In this document: piece by piece, positions 8,952 to 18,285 of the stretch
Layout of the letters: the number at the start of each line of letters is the position of its first letter
Position numbering within the stretch: position 1 is the first letter of the stretch
DNA from: Vallitalea guaymasensis
GTDB lineage: Bacteria; Bacillota; Clostridia; Lachnospirales; Vallitaleaceae
Length of the DNA stretch: 64,000 nt
Reading direction: 5' to 3'
Assembly (NCBI RefSeq): GCF_018141425.1
Contig: NZ_CP058561.1
Span: 806,001 to 870,000 of the forward strand
Program-made: the position numbers and the translations under genes
Notes under the pieces: model-generated
Databases searched by the model: none
What the model saw: only the letters and a program-made list of their open reading frames with translations
Told to the model about the DNA's origin: nothing

Positions 8952-9824
8952 TTAATGCTCCTCTCTTCTTGACATGATTATTGCTACTTCTCTAAGAATT
9001 TTTGCTGCTACAATATTAGATACACCACTTATATCATAATGAGGCGATAATTCTACTATATCAGCTCCAACTATATTAACGTCTTTTAGACTTATAATAC
9101 CATTTATCAATTCATTAAAATCAATACCACCTGGTTCAGGAGTACCCGTACCAGGAAAAATACTTGGATCCAAAACATCCAAATCAATAGATAAGTATAC
9201 AGGGTCATTACCTACCAATGATTTTACTTTTTCTATACCATTCAAATTGAATGCTTGTAATTTTGTATATTCTCCTGCAAACTGAAATTCCTCTTTTGTA
9301 CCTGAGCGGATTCCATATTGAAAAATATATCCTTTATCAAGAGTTTCATAGATTCTCCTCATAACAGTTGCATGAGATAATTTCTCTTCTAGGTAATCAC
9401 TTCTTAGGTCAGCGTGAGCATCAAGATGTACAACATGTAGATTGCTATATTTTTCTGCAAAAGCTTTTACAATTGGATAGGATATTAAATGCTCTCCACC
9501 TAATGTTATGATTTTTTTATTATCCTCCAATATACTCTTTATATTTTCATGAATGCAACCCATTGTTTTTGATGTACTTCCTATGGGTATTTCTATATTA
9601 CCTACATCTACATAATTATAATCTATCATATCTTCATCTTGATAGGGACTATATGTCTCTAGTCCATCAATCTCAGCTCTTATCCCATCAGGACCAAACC
9701 TGGTTCCTGGTCTATTGGAACATGTCCCATCAAAAGGAACACCACATATCACAATGTCTGCATCATGATATGTACTGTTGATACCTTCGTATTCGTAGAT
9801 GGATTTCTTGTCTAACATAACCAT
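8952..9824 (-). CDS. speB: agmatinase
   Basis: 290 residues of the arginase/agmatinase family. The binuclear manganese motifs are complete: GGEHLIS, VHLDAHADLR and SIDLDVLDP, followed by GTGTPEPGG, the agmatinase-type signature. It hydrolyses agmatine to putrescine and urea. It lies 15 bp downstream of speA and 1 bp upstream of the dehydrogenase gene, in one operon. The ATG at 9824 is 7 nt from GGAGG. Confidence 0.92.
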   Translation of the reverse strand: MVMLDKKSIYEYEGINSTYHDADIVICGVPFDGTCSNRPGTRFGPDGIRAEIDGLETYSPYQDEDMIDYNYVDVGNIEIPIGSTSKTMGCIHENIKSILEDNKKIITLGGEHLISYPIVKAFAEKYSNLHVVHLDAHADLRSDYLEEKLSHATVMRRIYETLDKGYIFQYGIRSGTKEEFQFAGEYTKLQAFNLNGIEKVKSLVGNDPVYLSIDLDVLDPSIFPGTGTPEPGGIDFNELINGIISLKDVNIVGADIVELSPHYDISGVSNIVAAKILREVAIIMSRREEH

Positions 9825-9839
9825 ACTTAATCCTCCATA

Positions 9840-11756
9840 TTATCTTTCGTAATATGTGTAGCCTCTAAGTCCTGCTTCAAAAGACTCCATAATACTTTTT
9901 CGTTCTTTCGCTGTTATAAGACCAGCTTTTACCGCTGTTTCTGCATTTTCCCTAAAACTGGCTCTCAAATCTTTTGTATTGTATTCTACATATGATAAAA
10001 CATCTTCTACCGTATCACCTTGAATCTCATTTATAAATTCATAAGAACCTTTTCCATCAAGTCTTATACTAACTACATTAGTATCTCCAAATAGATTATG
10101 CAAATCTCCTAGAGTCTCCTGATATGCTCCTACAAGGAAAGTACCGATATAATAATCCTCTGAGGTTCTTAGTTCATGTAGAGGCAAGGTTTTCTTAACA
10201 TCATGCAGGTCAATAAACTTATTAATCTCTCCATCACAATCACAGGTTATATCAGCTATAACCGCATTTCTTGTAGGTTCTTCATTCAATCTGTGAATGG
10301 GCACTATAGGAAATAATTGATCTATAGCCCAACTATCTGGAATCGATTGAAACAATGAGAAATTACAGTAGTAAATATCTGCTAATGCATCATCTAGGTC
10401 AATTAACTCTGGAGGTATAAACTTCAATTTATGGAGTTCACCTGAAACCCTATATATCAAATCCCAATATATCTTCTCTGATAAAGCTCTTTCCCTTAAA
10501 GATATATTGCTATGATTGAACATATCTTTTATCAGGTCTCTATAATAAAGTGCATCATTATAGCTTTCTTGAAGGTTTTTAACACTAACATTCTTATAGA
10601 CCTCAAATAAGTTCTTAATGTTTTCAGGTGTTTCCTCTGGCAACTCTTCGGGAATATCGTATTGCTCAAACTTAGTTACATCAAGTACGTTGAATACAAG
10701 TACTGAATAATAAGCTACAATGGCACGCCCTGATTCGGTTATAATGATAGGATGATCGATGTCATCATTATCCATAACTGACATTACAGCTTCAATGACA
10801 TCAATACAATACTCATCTACATTATAATTACGGCTACTTGTAAAGTTGGTGTTTGAACCATCATAATCAACAGCTAGACCTCCACCTAGATCCAAGTAAC
10901 CCATTGGCGCCCCTTCTTTAACTAATTCAGCATATACTCTTGCTGCTTCAAGAACTGCAACCCTTATATCTCTAATATTAGGAATCTGTGAACCTAAATG
11001 ATAGTGCATTAATTTTAGGCAGCTGAGCATTCCTTTTTCTTTTAGATAATCTAATATTTCTATGACTTGGGACATATTAAGTCCAAAAATACTTCTATCT
11101 CCACCAGATTCAGTCCAATGCCCACCAGCTTTGGTTGATAATTTAATCCTAACACCAATATTGGGTTGTACTCCCAATAGTTTTCCTCTATCCAGTATTA
11201 GTTCAACTTCTCCTGGCATTTCTATTACAAAAAATAGATTATATCCCATTTTGATAGCATACAAACCTAAATCAATGAATTCTGAGTCTTTATAACCGTT
11301 ACATATAATATTAGCTTCTTTGTCCTTCATCTCAGTCATCACCGCTATAAGTTCAGCCTTACTGCCAACTTCAAATCCATGATGATATCTTTGACCGAAC
11401 TTAGCAATCTCATGTACTACTTGCTGCTGCTGATTAACTTTAATTGGATAGACACCTCTATAAGAACCTTTATACTCCAAGGATTCAATTGCATTATTGA
11501 AGGCATTGTTCAAATAAGATATTTGTTCGTCAAGTATATTCTCAAATCTCAATAATACAGGCATATCAAATCCTCTATCTTCTACTCCTTGAATTATATC
11601 TATAAGGCTTACGCCACCTTTTTCTTCTGTAAAAGGATTAATGATTAGTTCACCAGTTTCGGATATGGTAAAATAATCTCTTCCCCAATTATTTACTCCA
11701 TATAATTCTTCTGATTTCTTTATATCCCATCTATTAAGTATTTCTTTTCTCTTCAT
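9840..11756 (-). CDS. speA: biosynthetic arginine decarboxylase
   Basis: 638 residues, the usual length for SpeA. The PLP lysine lies in GVYPIKVNQQQQV. Other family blocks are YHLGSQIPNI, YLDLGGGLAVDYDG, ITESGRAIVAYYSVLVF and VADITCDCDGEI-like (IADITCDCDGE). It makes agmatine from arginine, the first step of the spermidine operon. The ATG at 11756 is preceded by AAAGGG, while the ATG 15 nt further up has no ribosome site. It is the first gene of speA-speB-dehydrogenase-decarboxylase. Confidence 0.92.
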   Translation of the reverse strand: MKRKEILNRWDIKKSEELYGVNNWGRDYFTISETGELIINPFTEEKGGVSLIDIIQGVEDRGFDMPVLLRFENILDEQISYLNNAFNNAIESLEYKGSYRGVYPIKVNQQQQVVHEIAKFGQRYHHGFEVGSKAELIAVMTEMKDKEANIICNGYKDSEFIDLGLYAIKMGYNLFFVIEMPGEVELILDRGKLLGVQPNIGVRIKLSTKAGGHWTESGGDRSIFGLNMSQVIEILDYLKEKGMLSCLKLMHYHLGSQIPNIRDIRVAVLEAARVYAELVKEGAPMGYLDLGGGLAVDYDGSNTNFTSSRNYNVDEYCIDVIEAVMSVMDNDDIDHPIIITESGRAIVAYYSVLVFNVLDVTKFEQYDIPEELPEETPENIKNLFEVYKNVSVKNLQESYNDALYYRDLIKDMFNHSNISLRERALSEKIYWDLIYRVSGELHKLKFIPPELIDLDDALADIYYCNFSLFQSIPDSWAIDQLFPIVPIHRLNEEPTRNAVIADITCDCDGEINKFIDLHDVKKTLPLHELRTSEDYYIGTFLVGAYQETLGDLHNLFGDTNVVSIRLDGKGSYEFINEIQGDTVEDVLSYVEYNTKDLRASFRENAETAVKAGLITAKERKSIMESFEAGLRGYTYYER

Positions 11757-11771
11757 ATTACCCTTTCTCAT

Positions 11772-12181
11772 TTCTATATTTATATTCTAAGAAGTGACTA
11801 AAAAAATAGTACACTTTTTATTTTTACTGTATTCCCCCAAAGCTGTACTATAGATATTTTTGTAGACAAAAAAAGCATCACCTCTATATGGTGAACTCAA
11901 ACATCAACAATATCTAGTTCTTAAGTTCATACTGTCAAATATATTCAAGTGCTAAAATATTAGCTTAATAATGGTCATGCTTTCCTTCATCGTTATTATA
12001 TTTTACTATTTTTCCGATAAGACCAACTCCTTTTTACAAATACTCTACTATTAATATCTATTGCTATTTTGGCTTCATTATACGTGTTTTTTTTCTAATT
12101 TGCAAGTAAAAATTTCATCATATTTCATATCATTTATTTGTTCACTAATTTAGTTCATTAAATAACCATATCCATATTATA
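11772..12181 (-). other. 410-bp gap upstream of speA, no gene recognised
   Basis: No confident gene. On the minus strand near 11867-11897 a short stem (TCACC/GGTGA) is followed by TGCTTTTTTT, which could be a weak terminator or attenuator between the speA promoter and speA. Near 11975-12035 there is an AAAAAGGAG followed by short open frames (for example a 12-codon frame starting ATGAAGGAAAGC). None has a convincing start and length. I see no clear -35/-10 pair. Confidence 0.3.
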
Positions 12182-12219
12182 AAAGCACTTTAAAATATTC
12201 AAATATTAGAAAGTGCTTT
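12182..12219 (-). terminator. terminator of the first DUF5692-like gene
   Basis: Arms AAAGCACTTT (12182-12191) and AAAGTGCTTT (12210-12219) form a 10-bp stem with an 18-nt loop. On the minus strand it ends CTTTTATAAT. It lies 10 bp past the stop of the gene ending at 12230. Confidence 0.7.
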
Positions 12220-12229
12220 ATTATTGGTA

Positions 12230-13213
12230 TTAATTTTTAGCAAGAGCTTTTACTACTTTGTACCCTTTCATATCCACATATAGTTCTCCAGCATATGGAT
12301 TTCTCTTTGTTTTCACAATCTTATAAATCATGAACACAAGTACAGAAACATTGGCTACCAATGCAGCAAAACTCCATATGGTTAAAGCTGTAGTATTATA
12401 TGTTGATGAAACCGCAAATCTACCTTTATCAATAAATGCAGGGAAAGTCTGTGCAAACATACACCATAATGCTAGTGTTTGAGCACGATGCTGTAACCAC
12501 GCACCTTTTCCAATGGTAAAAGCACATACAGTAGGAGCTAATAGTAAAGCAAATCCACAATACCAAGCATGACCTGGCAAACAGTTGTATGTATAAGCGA
12601 AATTCCAGATATCATAAGCTACAATCCAGAACCACATCATATCCGGCCATAACATATCTTGACTTTTATCTTTCTTGGTTATTTTACGGATACATATTCC
12701 GAACCAGCCAGTTATGGTAATTATATTAATAATACCAGCTGCTCCATTCATATAATTCCATGCTCCCCCAACTACATACATTGCTTCATCAGCAAGAAAA
12801 CCCCCATTAACGTAATTGGCACCAATTTCAATGTCTCGTGCTACTGCTTCACAAATATTGATTGCAAGTATAAGTGGTGGAAAGCAAAGAGCTATCCGAT
12901 TATTGTACAGATGCCATTGTCTACCAGTCTTCTTACTCTTTCCATGTAGATGCCTGATACACCAAAAACCAATACAACCTGCAGTAGAAGAATATACCTT
13001 AACAAGATGAAACCAGTCTGTATATGTAGTATCTCTTAATACCGTAAACCAAAGAGCAGAAAGTACAATAGGCAAAATGACAAAGGCTGTAAACCCAGCT
13101 ACTTTAGACCTCCTTGTTACCTCGTTCAAAGCAAATAATACAGCAAATACTAGTATCCAGACAAGCCAAACAGAAATTACGGACGCACCGCCTTCAAAAT
13201 TAAATGTAAACAT
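12230..13213 (-). CDS. DUF5692-like multi-pass membrane protein, copy 1
   Basis: 327 residues with about eight to nine hydrophobic segments and unusually many Trp, Tyr and Cys. It is clearly paralogous to the protein at 17325-18260. Shared blocks include ALCFPPLIL, WNYMNG/WNIMNG, MLWPDMMWFWIVAYDIWNF, AYTYNC and KGAWLQHRAQTLALW. I recall this family as DUF5692; the number should be verified. The conserved intramembrane Asp, His, Arg and Gln residues suggest a transport or ligand-binding role, but no function is known to me. The promoter at 13330-13358 is shared with the paralogue. The Shine-Dalgarno AAGGAGA is about 9 nt from the ATG. Confidence 0.75.
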   Translation of the reverse strand: MFTFNFEGGASVISVWLVWILVFAVLFALNEVTRRSKVAGFTAFVILPIVLSALWFTVLRDTTYTDWFHLVKVYSSTAGCIGFWCIRHLHGKSKKTGRQWHLYNNRIALCFPPLILAINICEAVARDIEIGANYVNGGFLADEAMYVVGGAWNYMNGAAGIINIITITGWFGICIRKITKKDKSQDMLWPDMMWFWIVAYDIWNFAYTYNCLPGHAWYCGFALLLAPTVCAFTIGKGAWLQHRAQTLALWCMFAQTFPAFIDKGRFAVSSTYNTTALTIWSFAALVANVSVLVFMIYKIVKTKRNPYAGELYVDMKGYKVVKALAKN

Positions 13214-13329
13214 TTTAACGCTTCTCCTTATATCAATCTCTACGTTTAATTATTATTTAGTAAACGCAGGCTATAAAATGTCATGCGTCTCTTGGTTATA
13301 CCATTATAGAACGTATGGCCTTTGTTAAA

Positions 13330-13358
13330 ATTATAACATTGATATATTTTGTCGTCAA
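13330..13358 (-). promoter_or_regulatory. promoter of DUF5692-like copy 1
   Basis: On the minus strand TTGACG (13353-13358), a 17-bp spacer and an extended -10 TGTTATAAT. The 17 bp ATTATAACATTGATATA (13330-13346, plus strand) recur exactly at 18286-18302 ahead of the second copy. Confidence 0.65.
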
Positions 13359-13426
13359 TAATTATGGTTTTTGCAAGATATTTTCTCCATAAGTTACATA
13401 TTTTGATATTATTTTTTGGTTATTAT

Positions 13427-14581
13427 TTAATTATTTTTATGTGCATTATTTAAAGCATCTTTAACTCCCTCTATAATTCCCTTTGATGAGAAGGATGCTC
13501 CACTTACAGCATCAACTTCAGTACTTTGGCTTTCAATAATTTTATCTGGTATGACGCTATATGCTCTATTAAACCACTTTTTATCATCCTTCTGTTCTAA
13601 AACTTCCACTACTATAATCTGTTCACTCTTTACTGTTATTTGAACTACTATTGTACCTTTATAGCCCTCACCTTTACCTGTATAGACACCATCTGCTATA
13701 CCTGCAGCATCTCCTAAGTTTTTAGTATCTTCTTCAGTAATAACTTTTGACTCATCTGAATTAGAAGGTACTGTTTGAGTTTCTATCTGTTTATTTGCTT
13801 CAGTCTCTTGAGATTTAGGTTCAATGAAAACACTATGCACAATAAAAGCTAAAATCAATATTGAGACTGTTGCAGTAAGAGTACCAATATATTTTTTCTT
13901 CTCATTTTTGGTCATAACCATTTTTCCATAACTTAGAGCACCTTCTACTGAACAATCTGTTATGCACTTGAAACAGTTGATACACTGAGGCGACCTCAAG
14001 TTCCCACATTTTGATACCTCTATATTCATAGGACATATATTATCACATTTCTTACAGTTTACACATATAGATTCATTCCTCTTGATTGTTAATGGTCTAA
14101 GGATACTAAACAAACCATACCTGGCACCTTGATAACAAAAGTAATTACAAAATGGTCTTTCATAGAATAAACTTACTATTAAAAAGAAGCTTATAACTGC
14201 AATTGCACCAATAGTAATCATATTAAGTGATAACAACCTTAAAAAGTTAGCCCTAGGGTCAAATGCCAGTATATTAAATATTGAATCCCATGCAATTATT
14301 AATACAAGTCCAAGAATTATGTATCTAATAGATACCAAAATCTTATGTATGAGCATGGGCATTTTTCTTTTTTTAATACCTAATAAACTCCCTATCCTAC
14401 CGAATATCTCCTGTATAAATCCAAAAGGACAAATCCAACCACAGTAGAATACTCCTGAAAAAATAGTTAAACCTAAAAATACTAAGGTAGCCACTTCTGA
14501 GTTAATTAAGAATGAAGTAATTGACAAAACCAAACATAGAATTTGAATACTTAAGCGATATTTCTGAATTTTTTTCTTCAT
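13427..14581 (-). CDS. NapH-type 4Fe-4S membrane protein with C-terminal FMN-binding domain
   Basis: 384 residues from the ATG at 14581, which has GAAGGAAG 7 nt ahead; a TTG 21 nt further up is less likely. The N-terminal half has about five membrane helices with CGWICPFG and CNYFCYQGA, as in NapH/CcoG-type proteins, then two 4Fe-4S motifs (CVNCKKCDNICPMN and CINCFKCITDC). After one more helix and a Thr/Ser/Glu-rich linker the last ~90 residues form an FMN-binding domain as in RnfG/NqrC, with the attachment-type motif DAVSGASFSS. It is probably a membrane electron-transfer protein. The donor and acceptor are unknown and nothing next to it identifies a partner. Confidence 0.85.
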   Translation of the reverse strand: MKKKIQKYRLSIQILCLVLSITSFLINSEVATLVFLGLTIFSGVFYCGWICPFGFIQEIFGRIGSLLGIKKRKMPMLIHKILVSIRYIILGLVLIIAWDSIFNILAFDPRANFLRLLSLNMITIGAIAVISFFLIVSLFYERPFCNYFCYQGARYGLFSILRPLTIKRNESICVNCKKCDNICPMNIEVSKCGNLRSPQCINCFKCITDCSVEGALSYGKMVMTKNEKKKYIGTLTATVSILILAFIVHSVFIEPKSQETEANKQIETQTVPSNSDESKVITEEDTKNLGDAAGIADGVYTGKGEGYKGTIVVQITVKSEQIIVVEVLEQKDDKKWFNRAYSVIPDKIIESQSTEVDAVSGASFSSKGIIEGVKDALNNAHKNN

Positions 14582-14726
14582 AATAATCTTCCTTCTTTGC
14601 AATTATAGTTCACAAAATTTCTTTAATGTAATTATATGCTTAATAACCATTTTAATCTACCACAAAATTATGTTAATATTATGTAAATTTACTTTTCCAA
14701 TCATAAATAAAATTTATTTATACTAA

Positions 14727-14752
14727 AAGGCACCCAAATATTTAGGTGCCTT
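14727..14752 (-). terminator. terminator of the phosphoesterase gene
   Basis: AAGGCACC (14727-14734) pairs with GGTGCCTT (14745-14752). On the minus strand the stem is followed by TTAGTATAAAT, so the U-tract is short. It lies 36 bp after the stop of the gene ending at 14789. Confidence 0.65.
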
Positions 14753-14788
14753 AATAAAAATTCTCATTAATTAGCCATGATACTAATG

Positions 14789-15805
14789 TTACTCGCTTTG
14801 TCCTCTAACAAAGTCAGATACAACAGTTGTAAGAGGTACTGGTTTCACCTTAAACAAACCGTCTTTATCTATTGTAATTAGAGTTCCACCTCTCTGTGTA
14901 TATCTCTTTTTAATATTTTTATAAGCCAAAAAGTCAATTGACATCCCATATGTCATCATAACATCCTGATAAGTTAGTGAAAGTGTGTTAAGATGGTCAT
15001 GTCCACAGAAAATCCCTTTGATTACACCGTTCTCTACTACTTTTTCAAAAAAACCATAGTTATTCTTTGATATACCAAAATAATCGTTGCTTTCACCTAT
15101 ACTACCAAAATTATACTCAACACTTTTATCTCCTAACTTCATCTTTTCATAAGCTTCTTTGAATTCAGGTAATGGCATATGAAAAAATGCTAAAGCCTTC
15201 AGGTTTTCATTTTGTTTTTTAAGTATGGATAATTCGTTCATACACCATTCTGTCTGCTCCTTATGTATACAGTCGAAGCCACTGAAGAACCATCCTTCCC
15301 CATACATATTTGAGTCTAATACTACAAGTGCCATAAGTACTTTCTCTCTTTTATCTATGAGTTTTATTATGTAATTACCTTCACCAGTAAGTTCTTTTTT
15401 CCCTTTAGCAAAAACACTGTATTTACCGTTTATGATAATCTCAGATATCTGGTCTTTATCCCCTTTTGAACCCATTTCAATATCATGATTTCCAAATAAG
15501 AAGGCATAAGGAATCTCAAATGAATCCATGAACTCTACTAATCTTCTAGCTTGTTTGATATTATTTCTAGTACCGGATTTGAATATGAAAGGGAAAATAC
15601 TATCTCCTGTAAGTATTATCAAATCTGGTTTTGATTTTTCTACTAACTTAGTCACTGCATCCATACCTAATCTATCTTGTTTTCTAGACAATATTCCAAA
15701 ACCAAAATGTAAATCAGTCAATTGCAATATTTTATATGGTCCATCACCAATATTTATAGCAAAATGGTTATCTTTATCTTTGTAGCAATTAGGATTATCA
15801 TACAT
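14789..15805 (-). CDS. calcineurin-like metallophosphoesterase
   Basis: About 338 residues. The metallophosphoesterase motifs are in order: LQLTDLHFG, LTGDSIFPF, FLFGNHDIE, FFHMPLPEF and FCGHDHLN. There is no signal peptide. The family hydrolyses phosphodiesters or phosphomonoesters, and this subgroup resembles predicted ICC/Dcr2-like phosphohydrolases. Two starts are possible: the ATG at 15811 touches the GAGGAGGG site, while the ATG at 15805 is 6 nt away and preferred. It is 18 bp downstream of the permease gene, so the two are probably co-transcribed. Confidence 0.85.
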   Translation of the reverse strand: MYDNPNCYKDKDNHFAINIGDGPYKILQLTDLHFGFGILSRKQDRLGMDAVTKLVEKSKPDLIILTGDSIFPFIFKSGTRNNIKQARRLVEFMDSFEIPYAFLFGNHDIEMGSKGDKDQISEIIINGKYSVFAKGKKELTGEGNYIIKLIDKREKVLMALVVLDSNMYGEGWFFSGFDCIHKEQTEWCMNELSILKKQNENLKALAFFHMPLPEFKEAYEKMKLGDKSVEYNFGSIGESNDYFGISKNNYGFFEKVVENGVIKGIFCGHDHLNTLSLTYQDVMMTYGMSIDFLAYKNIKKRYTQRGGTLITIDKDGLFKVKPVPLTTVVSDFVRGQSE

Positions 15806-15823
15806 TATCATCCCTCCTCTTCA

Positions 15824-16978
15824 TCAAGTTAAAGGTATCATGGCACCAACTGCACAGATTATAGTTGATATCACCATAATGACTTGAAATACCAATTTTC
15901 CGAATCTACCGCAGATTGGACTAGCACCAGCTTTTTTCCTTGACCTGTTATAAGTAAATACAAGCATTACAGCCACCAGCACTACTACACCTGACATTAT
16001 CCTTGTTAGGATAATAAAGCTATTTACACCAAAAATGGCAAACAGTAATGATGGAATTGTAGCCAATAACCAACAGACTTTATTATTTATCCCTATCTGT
16101 TCATGAACAACATCACGAAGGCTCAAAGTATTTGACCAAAAAGTTGTTAATAGGGCAAATAATGAAAACAAACCTGCAAGTATAGCTGCCCAACGTCCAA
16201 TATTTTCTCCTAGTTGTAGATAGGCTAATTCTTTATCCAGTGAATTATTCACACCCAATAAAACAGTTATAGTAACAATCAAAACAAAAATAGATGATAT
16301 AGCAAAACCTAAAAATATTGAAGTCCTAATTTTTTTAACATTTCCTTTCAATCCTTTTACCGATTGAATTACCGCTTGGTTAGCAGAGGTTGCAAAAACG
16401 ACCATGCTATATAATCCTAGAAGATTATTGATATGTACTTTGGAAGACCCGATAGCATTCATAGGTTTCATGAATGTTCCAATACTTATAGCAATCACTA
16501 TCACTATCAATAAGGATACCGTATACTTCTGAGCAATACCTACAGCCTTCATTCCCATAAATACTACTATACCCGCTAGAACATAATATATGATCTGAGC
16601 TAATGAAAATGGTATGTCAAGCCAGCTCCAGATTATCATAGCACCACCATTAATATTACCACTGACACCAACAACTATTGCTAATCCATAGACCGTAAAC
16701 ATAATCCAACTGAATATTTTTTTTGCTTTCCCTCTGAACAATTCTCCTTCAAAACTCTTAACTAGTTGAACACCACCATTGTTATAGGAAAGTTCCGCAA
16801 TAATTAAATGTAAGACAACGTTTATAAAATATGCTAATATAACCATTAATACAACGTCTCTCAAATTATTTTTAGTCGCTAAAAAAGGTACTGCGATTAT
16901 ACCTGTACCAATACTGTGTCCAACAATCATACTTGTTGCTTCAAACACAGTGAAATCAGCTTCACTTTGTATTTTCAT
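15824..16978 (-). CDS. amino acid permease (aromatic/HAAAP-like, APC superfamily)
   Basis: 384 residues with about eleven membrane segments. The first helix has the broken-helix motif GHSIGTGIIAVPFLA, typical of the Trp/Tyr permease (HAAAP) and related APC families. It is an integral membrane importer, substrate not readable. It starts with ATG 6 nt after GGGAGGG and lies in an operon with the phosphoesterase. Its ~100-nt leader probably starts from the extended -10 TGCTATAAT at 17085-17090. Confidence 0.82.
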   Translation of the reverse strand: MKIQSEADFTVFEATSMIVGHSIGTGIIAVPFLATKNNLRDVVLMVILAYFINVVLHLIIAELSYNNGGVQLVKSFEGELFRGKAKKIFSWIMFTVYGLAIVVGVSGNINGGAMIIWSWLDIPFSLAQIIYYVLAGIVVFMGMKAVGIAQKYTVSLLIVIVIAISIGTFMKPMNAIGSSKVHINNLLGLYSMVVFATSANQAVIQSVKGLKGNVKKIRTSIFLGFAISSIFVLIVTITVLLGVNNSLDKELAYLQLGENIGRWAAILAGLFSLFALLTTFWSNTLSLRDVVHEQIGINNKVCWLLATIPSLLFAIFGVNSFIILTRIMSGVVVLVAVMLVFTYNRSRKKAGASPICGRFGKLVFQVIMVISTIICAVGAMIPLT

Positions 16979-17037
16979 CTTTTACCCTCCCAAGTATCAT
17001 TACTACATCAATTCATTTATCTAATCTCTCTCTGTTA

Positions 17038-17317
17038 TAAAGTGGTTTTATAATAACATAATGCTAATAAATCATACTCATTTGATTATAGCATATACAA
17101 ACAGCTAATACCATTTCAAAATCATTAATACTATTGTTTATAATGTGCTAATTATCAATATTAAGCATTATAAAACCACCTATTTAGCTTTATATTCCCT
17201 TTAAAGCAGATAGTTGGAATAATAAAAATGTCTACTTCAAGAGGGATATATTCTTATAGGTGGTATATTATGATTCTATATTTATCTTATAATTGTCAAT
17301 CTAATTTCTATCTGCTG
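17038..17317. repeat. cluster of inverted repeats between permease and DUF5692-like copy 2
   Basis: Most of the 346-bp gap 16979-17324. GTGGTTTTATAAT near 17041 has its complement near 17168-17180. An imperfect palindrome runs 17137-17173 (TTTATAATG arm to TTATAAA arm). CCACCTAT (17176-17183) pairs with ATAGGTGG (17256-17263). AGCAGATAG (17205-17213) pairs with CTATCTGCT (17309-17317). A minus-strand extended -10 (TGCTATAAT, hexamer 17085-17090) would start the permease transcript. I see no gene. The repeats could form RNA structure at the end of the DUF5692 transcript or bind a regulator. Confidence 0.35.
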
Positions 17318-17324
17318 TACACTC

Positions 17325-18260
17325 TTATACATTTTCTGCTACAACTTTTTTATATGTTTCAGTATCTGCATATATCTCATCCTTCAATGGATTCAGTTTA
17401 TTTTTACGTATTTTATTGAATTGATAGATTACAAGTGCAGCATTTGTGATTAGAGCCAACAAACTTAGTACAAAAAACGCAGTTGGATTGTGTGTAGTGG
17501 ATACTGGGGCTATACGGTCAGCAAATGAGGGTACAGTCATAACAAACATAATCCATAAAGCAAGTGTCTGTGCACGGTGTTGCAACCAAGCTCCTCTTTT
17601 GATAAAGAAAGCTGGAATTGTACAAGATGTCAGTAATGCTAAACCACAGTAGAATGAATGGTCTGCAATACAATTATATGTATAAGCGAAATTCCATATA
17701 TCATAAGCTATGATCCAAGCCCATATCATATCTGGCCAAATCATATCTTTTGTTTTATCTTTTGATATGAAAATACCAACCCAACCACATATGGCAACAA
17801 CATTAAGAATACCTGCTATTCCATTCATTATATTCCATGACCCTGACATTACCCATAGATTGTTTATGAATTCACCATCCCATGCTCCATATGAGAAACA
17901 TTGAAAATCACGAAAAGCTGCTTCAAGTATATTAAGACCCAGGATAAGTGGCGGGAAGCATAAAGCCCATTTCTTCTTCGCTAAGGAAGGAATAAAACGA
18001 ATAGCCATAAAACCAAGACATCCTGCAAGAGCAGAATAGGTTTTTACCCAGTTAAACCAGTTACCAGTACCATATTCATTTCCTGGAGCTGCGGTTTTTG
18101 GCCAAACTGCGATGGTCAATACTATAGGAACAACTAAAAATAATGTAATTCCACCCCATTTTGTAGAACGACCAAGTTCATTGAATGCCATTAAAGCAAA
18201 AACAACGAAAAGCCAAATCGCCCATCCTGAAAAACTTGTTACTTCATAAAAAATACCCAT
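17325..18260 (-). CDS. DUF5692-like multi-pass membrane protein, copy 2
   Basis: 311 residues with about eight to nine hydrophobic segments, homologous along its whole length to the protein at 12230-13213: FNELGRSTK versus LNEVTRRSK, ALCFPPLILGLNI, MIWPDMIWAWIIAYDIWNF, RGAWLQHRAQTLALW. The C-terminal tail (YADTETYKKV) also matches (YVDMKGYKVV). It starts with ATG after AGGAGG. The paralogues are not adjacent but carry the same promoter sequence, so they are probably expressed together. The family number is recalled, function unknown. Confidence 0.75.
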   Translation of the reverse strand: MGIFYEVTSFSGWAIWLFVVFALMAFNELGRSTKWGGITLFLVVPIVLTIAVWPKTAAPGNEYGTGNWFNWVKTYSALAGCLGFMAIRFIPSLAKKKWALCFPPLILGLNILEAAFRDFQCFSYGAWDGEFINNLWVMSGSWNIMNGIAGILNVVAICGWVGIFISKDKTKDMIWPDMIWAWIIAYDIWNFAYTYNCIADHSFYCGLALLTSCTIPAFFIKRGAWLQHRAQTLALWIMFVMTVPSFADRIAPVSTTHNPTAFFVLSLLALITNAALVIYQFNKIRKNKLNPLKDEIYADTETYKKVVAENV

Positions 18261-18285
18261 ATTACTTTGCCTCCTAGAATTATTG

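Noticed and set aside
11960-12040. Minus-strand short frame (GVGLIGKIVKYNNDEG-like) upstream of speA
   Set aside because: The composition is protein-like, but there is a stop just before it and no usable start codon after the AAAAAGGAG.
16979-17090. T-box or amino-acid riboswitch ahead of the permease
   Set aside because: No T-box sequence or known riboswitch core could be recognised in the ~100-nt leader.
17228-17419. Plus-strand open frame between permease and DUF5692-like gene
   Set aside because: Tyr/Phe/Leu-only composition, overlaps the end of the real gene on the other strand, no ribosome site.
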